Shown: positions 40,400-47,475 of the stretch, in pieces | How positions within the stretch are numbered: position 1 is the first letter of the stretch | Layout of the letters: every line of letters begins with the position of its first letter | Assembly: GCA_964492495.1 (NCBI GenBank) | Contig: CAZBKJ010000005.1 | Location: 1 to 53,279 of the forward strand | Source: CAZBKJ01 sp964492495 | GTDB taxonomy: Bacteria; Patescibacteriota; Microgenomatia; UBA1400; UBA12028 | Length of the DNA: 53,279 bases | Reading direction: 5' to 3' | The notes under the pieces: generated by a model | Told to the model about the DNA's origin: nothing | Seen by the model: only the letters and a program-made list of their open reading frames with translations | Databases searched by the model: none | Program-made: the position numbers and the translations under genes

Positions 40400-41491
40400 A
40401 TGAGTACGAACTTAAAAACGTTGATTGATGATTTGGTAAAACGCGGGAAATCGCAAGGGTATCTTACCCAAGACGATATCTTGACGGTTTTTGCGGAGCC
40501 AGAAGAGCATGTAAAGACGCTTGATGACTTCTACAAAAAAGTCTTTTCTTTAGGAATCGATGTCTTTGAGAACGTGTCTGAAGAAGACATGAAGCAAGAT
40601 GCAGCAGCATCGACAGACCTGGAAAAAGAACTCGAAGTTCTTTCGTCTCTTGATGATAAGAGTGTTTCGGACCCTGTACGCATGTACCTCAAAGAAATTG
40701 GACGTATTCCGCTTTTAAACCGTGAAGAAGAAGTCGATCTTGCACAGCGAGTTGAGCAAGGGGATCTTCGAGCAAAAGCCAAGCTAACGGAAAGTAATCT
40801 TCGTTTGGTTGTTTCTATTGCAAAAAAATACATCGGCCGTGGAATGACATTCTTGGATTTGATTCAAGAAGGAAACAAAGGCTTAATTCGTGCAGTTGAA
40901 AAGTACGACTGGACGAAAGGATTTAAGTTCTCAACCTACGCAACTTGGTGGATCAGACAAGCGATCACCCGTGCTATCGCTGATCAGGCTCGTACCATCC
41001 GTATTCCTGTCCACATGGTAGAAACCATCAATAAAATGATGCGTATTCAGCGAAAACTCATGCAAGACCTAGGTCGTGAACCAGAAGCGTTTGAGATTGC
41101 ACAAGCAATGGAAGGAATGGATGAAGACAGAGTGAGAGAAATTATGAAGATTTCTCAGAAGACTACCTCACTTGAAACTCCAATTGGTGATGATGAAGAC
41201 AGTTACTTGGGTGATTTCATTGCAGATGAGACTCAAGCCTCTCCATATGACGCAACCAGTAAGAAACTGCTCAAAGAAAATATCGATGAAGTACTTGCTG
41301 CTCTCTCTGACCGTGAATCAAAAGTCCTTGCGATGCGATTTGGCTTAAATGGTGCAAGACCCATGACGCTTGAAGAAGTAGGACAAAAATTTGGTGTCAC
41401 ACGTGAAAGAATCCGACAAATTGAAGCAAAAGCACTTCGAAAGTTACGACATCCAAGCAAGCGCAAGCGATTGCAAGATTTCTTGGAATAA
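40400..41491 (+). CDS. rpoD: Primary sigma factor (sigma-70 family)
   Basis: The 363-residue protein is the housekeeping sigma factor. Region 1.1-like sequence (about 5-55) is followed by region 1.2 DPVRMYLKEIGRIPLLNREEE, region 2 with NLRLVVSIAKKYIGRGMTFLDLIQEG and the DNA-melting and -10-reading FSTYATWWIRQAITRAIAD, region 3, and region 4.2 MTLEEVGQKFGVTRERIRQIE for the -35. It lacks the long non-conserved insert of E. coli RpoD, as in most short bacterial SigA proteins. No Shine-Dalgarno is seen; the hairpin described in the leader lies right before the start. Confidence 0.97.
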   Translation: MSTNLKTLIDDLVKRGKSQGYLTQDDILTVFAEPEEHVKTLDDFYKKVFSLGIDVFENVSEEDMKQDAAASTDLEKELEVLSSLDDKSVSDPVRMYLKEIGRIPLLNREEEVDLAQRVEQGDLRAKAKLTESNLRLVVSIAKKYIGRGMTFLDLIQEGNKGLIRAVEKYDWTKGFKFSTYATWWIRQAITRAIADQARTIRIPVHMVETINKMMRIQRKLMQDLGREPEAFEIAQAMEGMDEDRVREIMKISQKTTSLETPIGDDEDSYLGDFIADETQASPYDATSKKLLKENIDEVLAALSDRESKVLAMRFGLNGARPMTLEEVGQKFGVTRERIRQIEAKALRKLRHPSKRKRLQDFLE

Positions 41492-41501
41492 AAAACTGTA
41501 G

Positions 41502-41507
41502 TAGTAT
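41502..41507 (+). promoter_or_regulatory. -10 box, probable leaderless promoter
   Basis: TAGTAT ends 6 nt before the ATG at 41514. Confidence 0.45.
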
Positions 41508-41513
41508 TACATC

Positions 41514-42221
41514 ATGTCCGAATTAACATCTCCTCCGAAAACCGAGAAAACAAAATTTCTTGATAATGTTAAAAGTCTTAGAAGTAAATTCTTAACATTA
41601 ATTTCTCGAACTCACAGGCGTGAAGGCTCAGCGGAAAAACCACCGATCACTGAAACAAAAGCTAATACTATCCCAAGTGTTCTTAATTCGATAATTGGAG
41701 CAATTTCCCGCGATATTGTTCAAGCAGGAAGTGGAATGCCGAGTGTAAAGAGTGTCGATCAAGAATTATCAAAAGCAGATCAAGAACGATCAGTCCGATA
41801 CAAATATTATTTTGGTAATGAAGTAACTCTTGATACCTTATTTAGTCGTGCGATTGAAGAAATGACAGTGTCAGGAAAAAGATATAAACCGAATGAAGTA
41901 ACACAAATGAAGGCAAGAATCCAGAAATGGCTAAACAATCCACTTCCTTCAGACTCTGATGATCTCCGTATCGATGATATCCAAAAAAAAGTAGATGTAA
42001 AATTGGGTTTGGATGCGCAAAAGAAAATTGCTTTTCTTAAATATGTTCCACCAGTTATTTCTCCCCCACGCTTTGTCTATTCGTCTGAACCGAACTCTTC
42101 TCCGAGAGAAGTACAAGAAGGTCGGTATAAGGATGTTCCGGTTCCTCAAGCTCGTACCGAGAGACCGTTACCTCAGGATGCATCTCAGCCTAAAGAGAAA
42201 TATAAGGGGTCTACAGCATAG
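41514..42221 (+). CDS. Hypothetical protein
   Basis: The 235-residue product is polar and Lys/Ser-rich, without signal peptide or membrane helix. A middle stretch (about 85-180) has regular helices with SVRYKYYFGNEVTLDTLFSRAIEEM and KMKARIQKWLNNPL-like sequence; both ends look disordered, the C-terminus being Pro-rich. I recognise no family. It lies between rpoD and the Lon-like AAA+ gene and has its own -10 box. Confidence 0.7.
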   Translation: MSELTSPPKTEKTKFLDNVKSLRSKFLTLISRTHRREGSAEKPPITETKANTIPSVLNSIIGAISRDIVQAGSGMPSVKSVDQELSKADQERSVRYKYYFGNEVTLDTLFSRAIEEMTVSGKRYKPNEVTQMKARIQKWLNNPLPSDSDDLRIDDIQKKVDVKLGLDAQKKIAFLKYVPPVISPPRFVYSSEPNSSPREVQEGRYKDVPVPQARTERPLPQDASQPKEKYKGSTA

Positions 42222-42263
42222 GGTTACTTCTCAGAGAGAGATGTAATAATTACTTTTTTGGTC

Positions 42264-42269
42264 TATCAT
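42264..42269 (+). promoter_or_regulatory. -10 box, probable leaderless promoter
   Basis: TATCAT preceded by GTC ends 6 nt before the ATG at 42276. Confidence 0.5.
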
Positions 42270-42275
42270 TAGCTC

Positions 42276-43379
42276 ATGGATCAAAACAATATTGCGCAAA
42301 CGACCGTTTCCCTCAAATCTGACGATGCAATCGAAACAGCAGTTCTTTCTGAAATTAAATCTCTTCGTGACAAAATAGAGTCAGCCCAAACTCCTCCAGA
42401 ACTCAAAACAAAAGTAAGTGTCATGCTTGATCGACTTGAACGCAGTGCGCGGATGAAGTCGTATGGTGAGGAATTTGAGAAGGTTTCTCATTATATTGAC
42501 TGGGTGACGAGTCTTCCTTGGGAGAAAAAAACAGAGGATGTGTTGGATCTTCCGCACACCAAAGAAATTCTGGACAAGCACCACTACGGGCTTGGTGACG
42601 TCAAAGAACGCATGCTTGAGTATGTATCCATCCTTAAGCTCCAACACGCAAAAGACCCAGGTGGGCGGGTAAAAGCCCCAATTCTTTTACTTGTCGGCCT
42701 TGTAGGTACTGGAAAAACGACATTTGCGTACTCGCTGGCTGAAGCACTGGGACGAAAAATTATCCGTGTCCCTTTTGGTGGTATGGGATCAGCACGAGAT
42801 CTTCGAGGACAAAGTAGACTTCACTTAGAGTCAGAGCCTGGAGCAATTATCAAAGGGTTGCGCCAATCCGGAGTCAAAAACCCCATTATGCTGTTGGATG
42901 AAATTGATCGTGTGGCAGAAGATGCTCGTATGGATATTATGGGGGTGTTGGTTGAGCTTCTGGATCCAGGACAGAACTATGCGTTTGTTGATCACTATCT
43001 TGATTTTCCGTTTGATCTTTCAGAAGTTCTTTTTATCGCGACCGCAAATAATACTCGTGGAATTGCTACGGCGGTCTATGATCGTCTAGAGCAGATCGAT
43101 ATGCCTTCGTATACTGATGATGAAAAAATTCATATCGCTCGTGACTATCTAATGCCTCAGGCACTTGATGATGCTGGTCTTTCAAAAGAGAATTTAGTTG
43201 TCGATGAAGCTGTCTGGCCAAATGTCGTACGACCTCTGGGATTTGACTCTGGTATCCGTACGCTTCAGAGAACCATCAAAAACATGTGTGGCAAGGTTGC
43301 CAAAGAGATTGTTGAAAAAGGCACCAATCAGGTCATTGTGAATGCCGAGAATGTAAAACGGTACCTCCCACAATACTAA
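42276..43379 (+). CDS. Lon-type AAA+ ATPase lacking the protease domain
   Basis: The 367-residue protein matches the central part of Lon: the pre-AAA region with YIDWVTSLPWEKKTED, HHYGLGDVKERMLEYVSILKLQ, Walker A GLVGTGKTT (about 141-149; Lon usually has GPPGVGKTS), FGGMGSARDLRGQ, Walker B IMLLDEIDRV, and the ATANNTRGI sensor region, then the small helical domain ending in SGIRTLQRTIKNMCGKVA. The N-terminal substrate domain is short and the C-terminal Ser-Lys protease domain is absent; the gene stops right after the AAA lid. It therefore should unfold or remodel proteins without cutting them itself, perhaps with a separate protease. No frameshifted protease remnant follows. Confidence 0.88.
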   Translation: MDQNNIAQTTVSLKSDDAIETAVLSEIKSLRDKIESAQTPPELKTKVSVMLDRLERSARMKSYGEEFEKVSHYIDWVTSLPWEKKTEDVLDLPHTKEILDKHHYGLGDVKERMLEYVSILKLQHAKDPGGRVKAPILLLVGLVGTGKTTFAYSLAEALGRKIIRVPFGGMGSARDLRGQSRLHLESEPGAIIKGLRQSGVKNPIMLLDEIDRVAEDARMDIMGVLVELLDPGQNYAFVDHYLDFPFDLSEVLFIATANNTRGIATAVYDRLEQIDMPSYTDDEKIHIARDYLMPQALDDAGLSKENLVVDEAVWPNVVRPLGFDSGIRTLQRTIKNMCGKVAKEIVEKGTNQVIVNAENVKRYLPQY

Positions 43380-43429
43380 CTTTCTTCCCTACAAATCCGG
43401 TAATAATTTGTTATTGTCCTGTTTTGTGG

Positions 43430-43435
43430 TATACT
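43430..43435 (+). promoter_or_regulatory. -10 box of the small gene at 43476
   Basis: TATACT preceded by GTGG. The start has a GGAG at 43466-43469, 6 nt before the ATG, so this gene has a leader of about 34 nt with a Shine-Dalgarno. Confidence 0.55.
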
Positions 43436-43475
43436 TTCAGACAATTTAGATGTTGACAAAATACTGGAGATAAAT

Positions 43476-43757
43476 ATGGCATTGAGAGAAGTGGATGAAT
43501 CTAGTGTATCATCGATTGATATAAGAAGAACGTTTTCAGCACGAGAATTAAACAAAATACAACCAGGGCCGACATTTACAAAACAGGAATTGCAAGCAAT
43601 TAATCTTAATGGAAGAAACAATAATGAAGCTTTCCTCACTTTAGAGGTATGGCTTGCGGCTAGGGGCATTCGTGTTCCTAGAATACTTTCTTCGTTGTTT
43701 ACATCGAGAAGAGATGATATGGGTTCTGAAAAAAGTCTCTCGCCTGATAGTGACTAA
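43476..43757 (+). CDS. Hypothetical small protein
   Basis: The 93-residue product is soluble, with a conserved-looking helical core (FTKQELQAINLNGRNNNEAF and EVWLAARGI) and a Ser/Asp-rich tail. It has a good Shine-Dalgarno and promoter, which argues that it is a real gene. I recognise no family. Confidence 0.6.
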   Translation: MALREVDESSVSSIDIRRTFSARELNKIQPGPTFTKQELQAINLNGRNNNEAFLTLEVWLAARGIRVPRILSSLFTSRRDDMGSEKSLSPDSD

Positions 43758-43833
43758 TACAGTACGAGAACGTTCTGGTTCTGTTTCCCCTTGCGCCTAG
43801 TTTGTCATCTGCTACACTCAAAGTTTCTCCCCT

Positions 43834-44397
43834 ATGAAACGACAAAACCTCTTACGTGTTGGTGTGTATTTCCTCGGGATTTTCCTGATCGTTTTTGTCC
43901 TATTTTTATCCATTACCCGGCAAACACTGTATGCACCGACTCTTGCTGAAAGAGAAGCGATGGCGAATTTCTCTGCGAGTTCGCGGCTACGGGAATTAAC
44001 AACACTTCCTTTTTTACCCGATCACCCGATCTATCCAGTTCTCATGGTTCGTGATCGCGTGTCACTTTTTTTCCTTTCTCCATCAAAAAAGACAGAACGT
44101 AAGCTGGAGCTGGCGGACAAACGTTTGGAATCAGCACAACTACTTTTACAAAAAAAACGCTCGGCTTTAGCTCTCACCACAGTGTCCAAAGCGGAAAAAT
44201 ATGTGCTCTCCGCTTCTTTGGATGTTGGTAAATCTTCTGGCCCTGCGTCGACCGCAGACCGTAATGAAATTCAAAAAAAAATTGCTACTCATGCTGTCCA
44301 ACTTGAATTGATGAAGCCGCATTTTAGCGATGAACAACGAGCGGTCATCGATCGGCTTTTAAGCGAACTTTCAGTAGTTCAGCAACAACTTCAATAA
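43834..44397 (+). CDS. DUF5667-like membrane-anchored protein
   Basis: The 187-residue product has one N-terminal membrane helix (about 9-30) and an outside helical domain starting LPDHPIYPVLMVRDRVSLFF, followed by KTERKLELADKRLESAQLLL. That start, Leu-Pro-Asp-x-Pro-x-Tyr followed by a Lys/Arg-rich helical pair, is the signature of DUF5667, common in Patescibacteria. Function unknown. A TACACT hexamer lies 15 nt upstream. Confidence 0.75.
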   Translation: MKRQNLLRVGVYFLGIFLIVFVLFLSITRQTLYAPTLAEREAMANFSASSRLRELTTLPFLPDHPIYPVLMVRDRVSLFFLSPSKKTERKLELADKRLESAQLLLQKKRSALALTTVSKAEKYVLSASLDVGKSSGPASTADRNEIQKKIATHAVQLELMKPHFSDEQRAVIDRLLSELSVVQQQLQ

Positions 44398-44584
44398 TAA
44401 AAATAGTTTCTCTTTTTTCTTACAATTGCATAAACTGCAGGAATAGTCGTTCCCTCTGGATGATGTGGATTGATGCGGTGGAATATAGTTGACGCACACC
44501 AAGCCTAGTGGTTCACTACATATCCACCTTCCTACATATAGTGTGCTGACAACACTAGGAGAGGCTTGGGAAAGAAAGAAGCGT
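44398..44584 (+). promoter_or_regulatory. nrdR leader with two NrdR-box-like sites and a long stem
   Basis: No gene is supported here. TCACTACATATCCACC (44513-44528) and TTCCTACATATAGTGT (44529-44544) resemble the NrdR box ACACTATATATAGTGT at 9 and 12 of 16 positions. CCAAGC-CTAGTG just before them can pair with CACTAG and GCTTGG just after them, enclosing both sites. This would allow NrdR to regulate its own operon. The two boxes lie side by side rather than the usual 31-32 bp apart centre to centre. Confidence 0.4.
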
Positions 44585-45040
44585 ATGCGCTGTCCGTACT
44601 GTTTGTTTGCTGAAACCCAGGTGCTTGAATCAAGAGTAGCCGAGAACGGACGGGCACTGCGACGACGCAGGCAGTGTGAAAAATGCACAAAGCGCTTTAC
44701 GACATACGAGCGAGTAGAAGGTATTGATATCTTTGTTTTGAAAAAGAATGGAGAGAGAGAAAAGTTTGATCGTGAGAAGGTGAAAAAAGGCTTGTTAAAA
44801 GCCACCTGGAATAGACCAGTGTCATTAGAGCAGGTCGAAGAACTGATCGATGAAGTGGAAAGAGTGTTACGTCAAAGACAAACAAGTGAAATTAAAAGTT
44901 GGGAAGTCGGGAAAGAAGTGTTGAAGCGTTTGCGAGGACTTGATCCGCTTTCTTCATTATTGTTTGCCAGTGTGTATAGAGATTTTCGTACGTTAGAGGA
45001 CTTTCACAAAGAAGTCCAAGCATTGCTTGAAAAAAAATAA
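44585..45040 (+). CDS. nrdR: Transcriptional repressor NrdR
   Basis: NrdR is a nucleotide-sensing repressor of ribonucleotide reductase genes. The 151-residue product has the N-terminal zinc ribbon (MRCPYCLFAETQVLESR with CPYC and the later CEKCTKRFTTYE) and an ATP-cone domain (FVLKKNGEREKFDREKVKKGL). The ATG at 44585 is preferred because the zinc ribbon starts there; an in-frame start at 44489 would add 32 residues unlike the family. It is followed 34 nt later by the class II reductase, its expected target. Confidence 0.96.
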   Translation: MRCPYCLFAETQVLESRVAENGRALRRRRQCEKCTKRFTTYERVEGIDIFVLKKNGEREKFDREKVKKGLLKATWNRPVSLEQVEELIDEVERVLRQRQTSEIKSWEVGKEVLKRLRGLDPLSSLLFASVYRDFRTLEDFHKEVQALLEKK

Positions 45041-45074
45041 TTGTTTGTAAGACTAATGTCTAGAAAAGGAGTGT

Positions 45075-47360
45075 ATGGAGCCACGTATTTCTTTTTCCAA
45101 TCCATCTACTACAGGAAGAGCTTCCCGCCAGGTTTCCAAGCATGGAAAAAAACAAGCCAAGTCCGTAGAAGTTGAAGTAAAGCTACCAAAGAAACAAATG
45201 AAGTTTGAGGTACGTAAATTAACCCCAGGGATGGGAGAAGCCGTTGCCAAACGCACAATCCTTCGAACCAAAGCAGATGGCTCACTAGAAACTTGGGGAG
45301 ATGTAGCAAAGCGTGTGGCTACAGGAAATGTCGGGCTTCTTCCGAAGAAATTCCTCAGTGAACAAAAGCAAGAATATGACGTGCTCTATAAGCATATTGC
45401 CAACGGCTCGATGCTCATGAGTGGGAGACACTTACAGCATGGAGATGAAACACAAGTAGAGCGAAACATGGAAGTGTTTACCAACTGCTCGACAAGTTCT
45501 TCTTCGTATATTCTCTTTTACTTATTACTTAATGGTTCCGGAGTGGGTCGTTCGTATGATGATGATATGTGTGTGGTTAATTGGGACAACATGCCAATCG
45601 TGCATTGTGTGATCGATCAATCACATGCTGATTTTGAATGGGGACTGGATGAGAGTGTCAAAGATGCCAAACACAAGTACAAAGAGGGAGCGATCTGGTA
45701 TGAAGTTCCAGACTCACGTGAAGGGTGGGCGAGTGCTGTTGAAAAAATGGAAGTCATGGCCTTTGAGAAAAAATATGCAGACAAAACACTAATCTTGGAT
45801 TTCTCTAAAGTTCGTGCCAAGGGACAACCCATTGGAGGAATGCAGAATCGTCCAGCGTCAGGTCCAAAACCACTCATGAACGCAATTGCTCGAGTTGCAA
45901 CAATTAAGAATTCAGGCTTGAGCGCATGGAAACAAGCAATCTTCATTGATCATTACTTGGCTGAATGTGTGTTAGTTGGTGGCGCACGAAGAGCTGCCCG
46001 AATTGCCACAAAAGTATGGACGGATAGTGAGATCTTTGACTTTATCGATATAAAACGTGGAGGATTTCTGTGGTCGGCAAACAATTCTGTGGCAGTTGAT
46101 GAGAAATTCTGGAAACAAAAAACCAAGCACTCAGAAAAAGTATTGGATGCAATTTTAGAAGCAAGTTATAAAGATGGAACGGGAGAGCCAGGGTTTATCA
46201 ACCAACATCGTTTTGTACAAAATGATGATAAGTACGACGGATATATGGATGGAAAGTATGCGCAGAGTGAAAAATACAAACCACTCAAAGAAACAGGAAA
46301 AATGCTTTCACTTATAGCAAAGCGCGCTGGAGCAAAATACTACGCTCAAATTCCAAACCCATGTGGAGAGATTTCCTTGAATATGTTGGGTGGATACTGC
46401 GTGATTGGTGATGTTGTCCCTTACTTTGCTCCGACTGACGATGATGCGGAAGAAGCATTTCGTACCACCACGCGAGCGTTGATCCGAGTCAACACCATGG
46501 ATAGTTTGTACAACAAAGAAGTTAAGCGTACGAACCGTATTGGTGTGTCCATGACGGGGCTTCATGAGTACGCATGGAATCGATTTGGATATGGATTTCG
46601 AGATCTTATTAAAGAAGAGAAATCAAAGGATTTTTGGCTCACATTGTCTCGATTTAAGCGAGCAGTTGTTGAAGAAGCGGAAAACTACAGCAAGCACTTA
46701 GGGATGGTAACTCCTCATACCAATACCACTATCAAGCCTGCTGGAACGACCTCCAAACTATTTGGTCTGACTGAAGGGGCGCATTTGCCAAGCATGCGCG
46801 AGTATATTCGCTGGGTACAGTTTCGAAACGATGATCCTTTAGTGAAAAAGTACGCGAAGATGAAGTATCCAACCAAAGAGCTGAAAAGTTACAGCGGAAC
46901 AACCGTCATTGGATTTCCAACCCAACCAGAAATCTGTAAACTCGGCATGGACGGAGCTCTCATTACTGCTGCAGAGGCAACTCCAGAAGAACAGTACAAG
47001 TGGCTGATGCTTTTGGAAAAATACTGGATTCAAGGAGTTGATGAAAATGAAAATCCACTTGAGGATACAGGAAATCAGGTCAGCTACACCTTGAAATATG
47101 ATCCAAAAAAAGTGAAGTTTAAGGACTATTCCAAGATGGTGCGAATCTATCAGTCGCAAATCAAATGCTGTTCGGTCATGCCTCAGACAGATGCAACTGC
47201 GTATGAATATCAACCAGAAGAACAAGTCACGATCAGCAAGTTTGAAGAAATCAGACGCGAGATTCATGAAGATGAACTTCTCACGGAGAAAGCAGAAAAA
47301 TTGACCGAAGATATTGACTTGGAAAGTTTGAAGTGTGCAAGTGGAGCGTGTCCAATCTAA
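45075..47360 (+). CDS. nrdJ: Adenosylcobalamin-dependent (class II) ribonucleotide reductase, monomeric RTPR type
   Basis: The enzyme reduces ribonucleotides to deoxyribonucleotides using coenzyme B12. The 761-residue protein is close in length to Lactobacillus RTPR and shares its landmarks: NCSTSSSS with a catalytic-pair Cys at 138, LLNGSGVGRSYD, NPCGEISLN with Cys430 and Glu432, TTIKPAGTTSKLFGLTEGAH, and a C-terminal CASGACPI in which Cys754 and Cys759 are spaced as in RTPR. No B12 synthesis genes are visible, so the organism probably imports cobalamin. The nrdR gene precedes it. A strong terminator follows. Confidence 0.94.
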   Translation: MEPRISFSNPSTTGRASRQVSKHGKKQAKSVEVEVKLPKKQMKFEVRKLTPGMGEAVAKRTILRTKADGSLETWGDVAKRVATGNVGLLPKKFLSEQKQEYDVLYKHIANGSMLMSGRHLQHGDETQVERNMEVFTNCSTSSSSYILFYLLLNGSGVGRSYDDDMCVVNWDNMPIVHCVIDQSHADFEWGLDESVKDAKHKYKEGAIWYEVPDSREGWASAVEKMEVMAFEKKYADKTLILDFSKVRAKGQPIGGMQNRPASGPKPLMNAIARVATIKNSGLSAWKQAIFIDHYLAECVLVGGARRAARIATKVWTDSEIFDFIDIKRGGFLWSANNSVAVDEKFWKQKTKHSEKVLDAILEASYKDGTGEPGFINQHRFVQNDDKYDGYMDGKYAQSEKYKPLKETGKMLSLIAKRAGAKYYAQIPNPCGEISLNMLGGYCVIGDVVPYFAPTDDDAEEAFRTTTRALIRVNTMDSLYNKEVKRTNRIGVSMTGLHEYAWNRFGYGFRDLIKEEKSKDFWLTLSRFKRAVVEEAENYSKHLGMVTPHTNTTIKPAGTTSKLFGLTEGAHLPSMREYIRWVQFRNDDPLVKKYAKMKYPTKELKSYSGTTVIGFPTQPEICKLGMDGALITAAEATPEEQYKWLMLLEKYWIQGVDENENPLEDTGNQVSYTLKYDPKKVKFKDYSKMVRIYQSQIKCCSVMPQTDATAYEYQPEEQVTISKFEEIRREIHEDELLTEKAEKLTEDIDLESLKCASGACPI

Positions 47361-47386
47361 ACAGAGTGAAAAACGCTCTCACAAAA

Positions 47387-47419
47387 AAAATCCCTCAGAA
47401 TAAAAACTGGGGGATTTTT
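47387..47419 (+). terminator. Intrinsic terminator after nrdJ
   Basis: AAAATCCCTCAG pairs with CTGGGGGATTTT (one G-T pair), with an 8-nt loop and T-run (ATTTTTA) at the end. It closes the nrdR-nrdJ operon. Confidence 0.8.
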
Positions 47420-47463
47420 ATGTCGTCTGTCCGTTATCTAGGTATCAACACTCATAAAACTGG

Positions 47464-47469
47464 TATACT
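47464..47469 (+). promoter_or_regulatory. -10 box, probable leaderless promoter of the T4SS-type ATPase
   Basis: TATACT preceded by CTGG ends 6 nt before the GTG start at 47476. Confidence 0.6.
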
Positions 47470-47475
47470 TTCTTT

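Noticed and set aside
44489..44584. N-terminal extension of NrdR from an earlier ATG
   Set aside because: The extra 32 residues do not resemble NrdR, and the zinc ribbon starts at 44585. The region is better read as an operator/leader.
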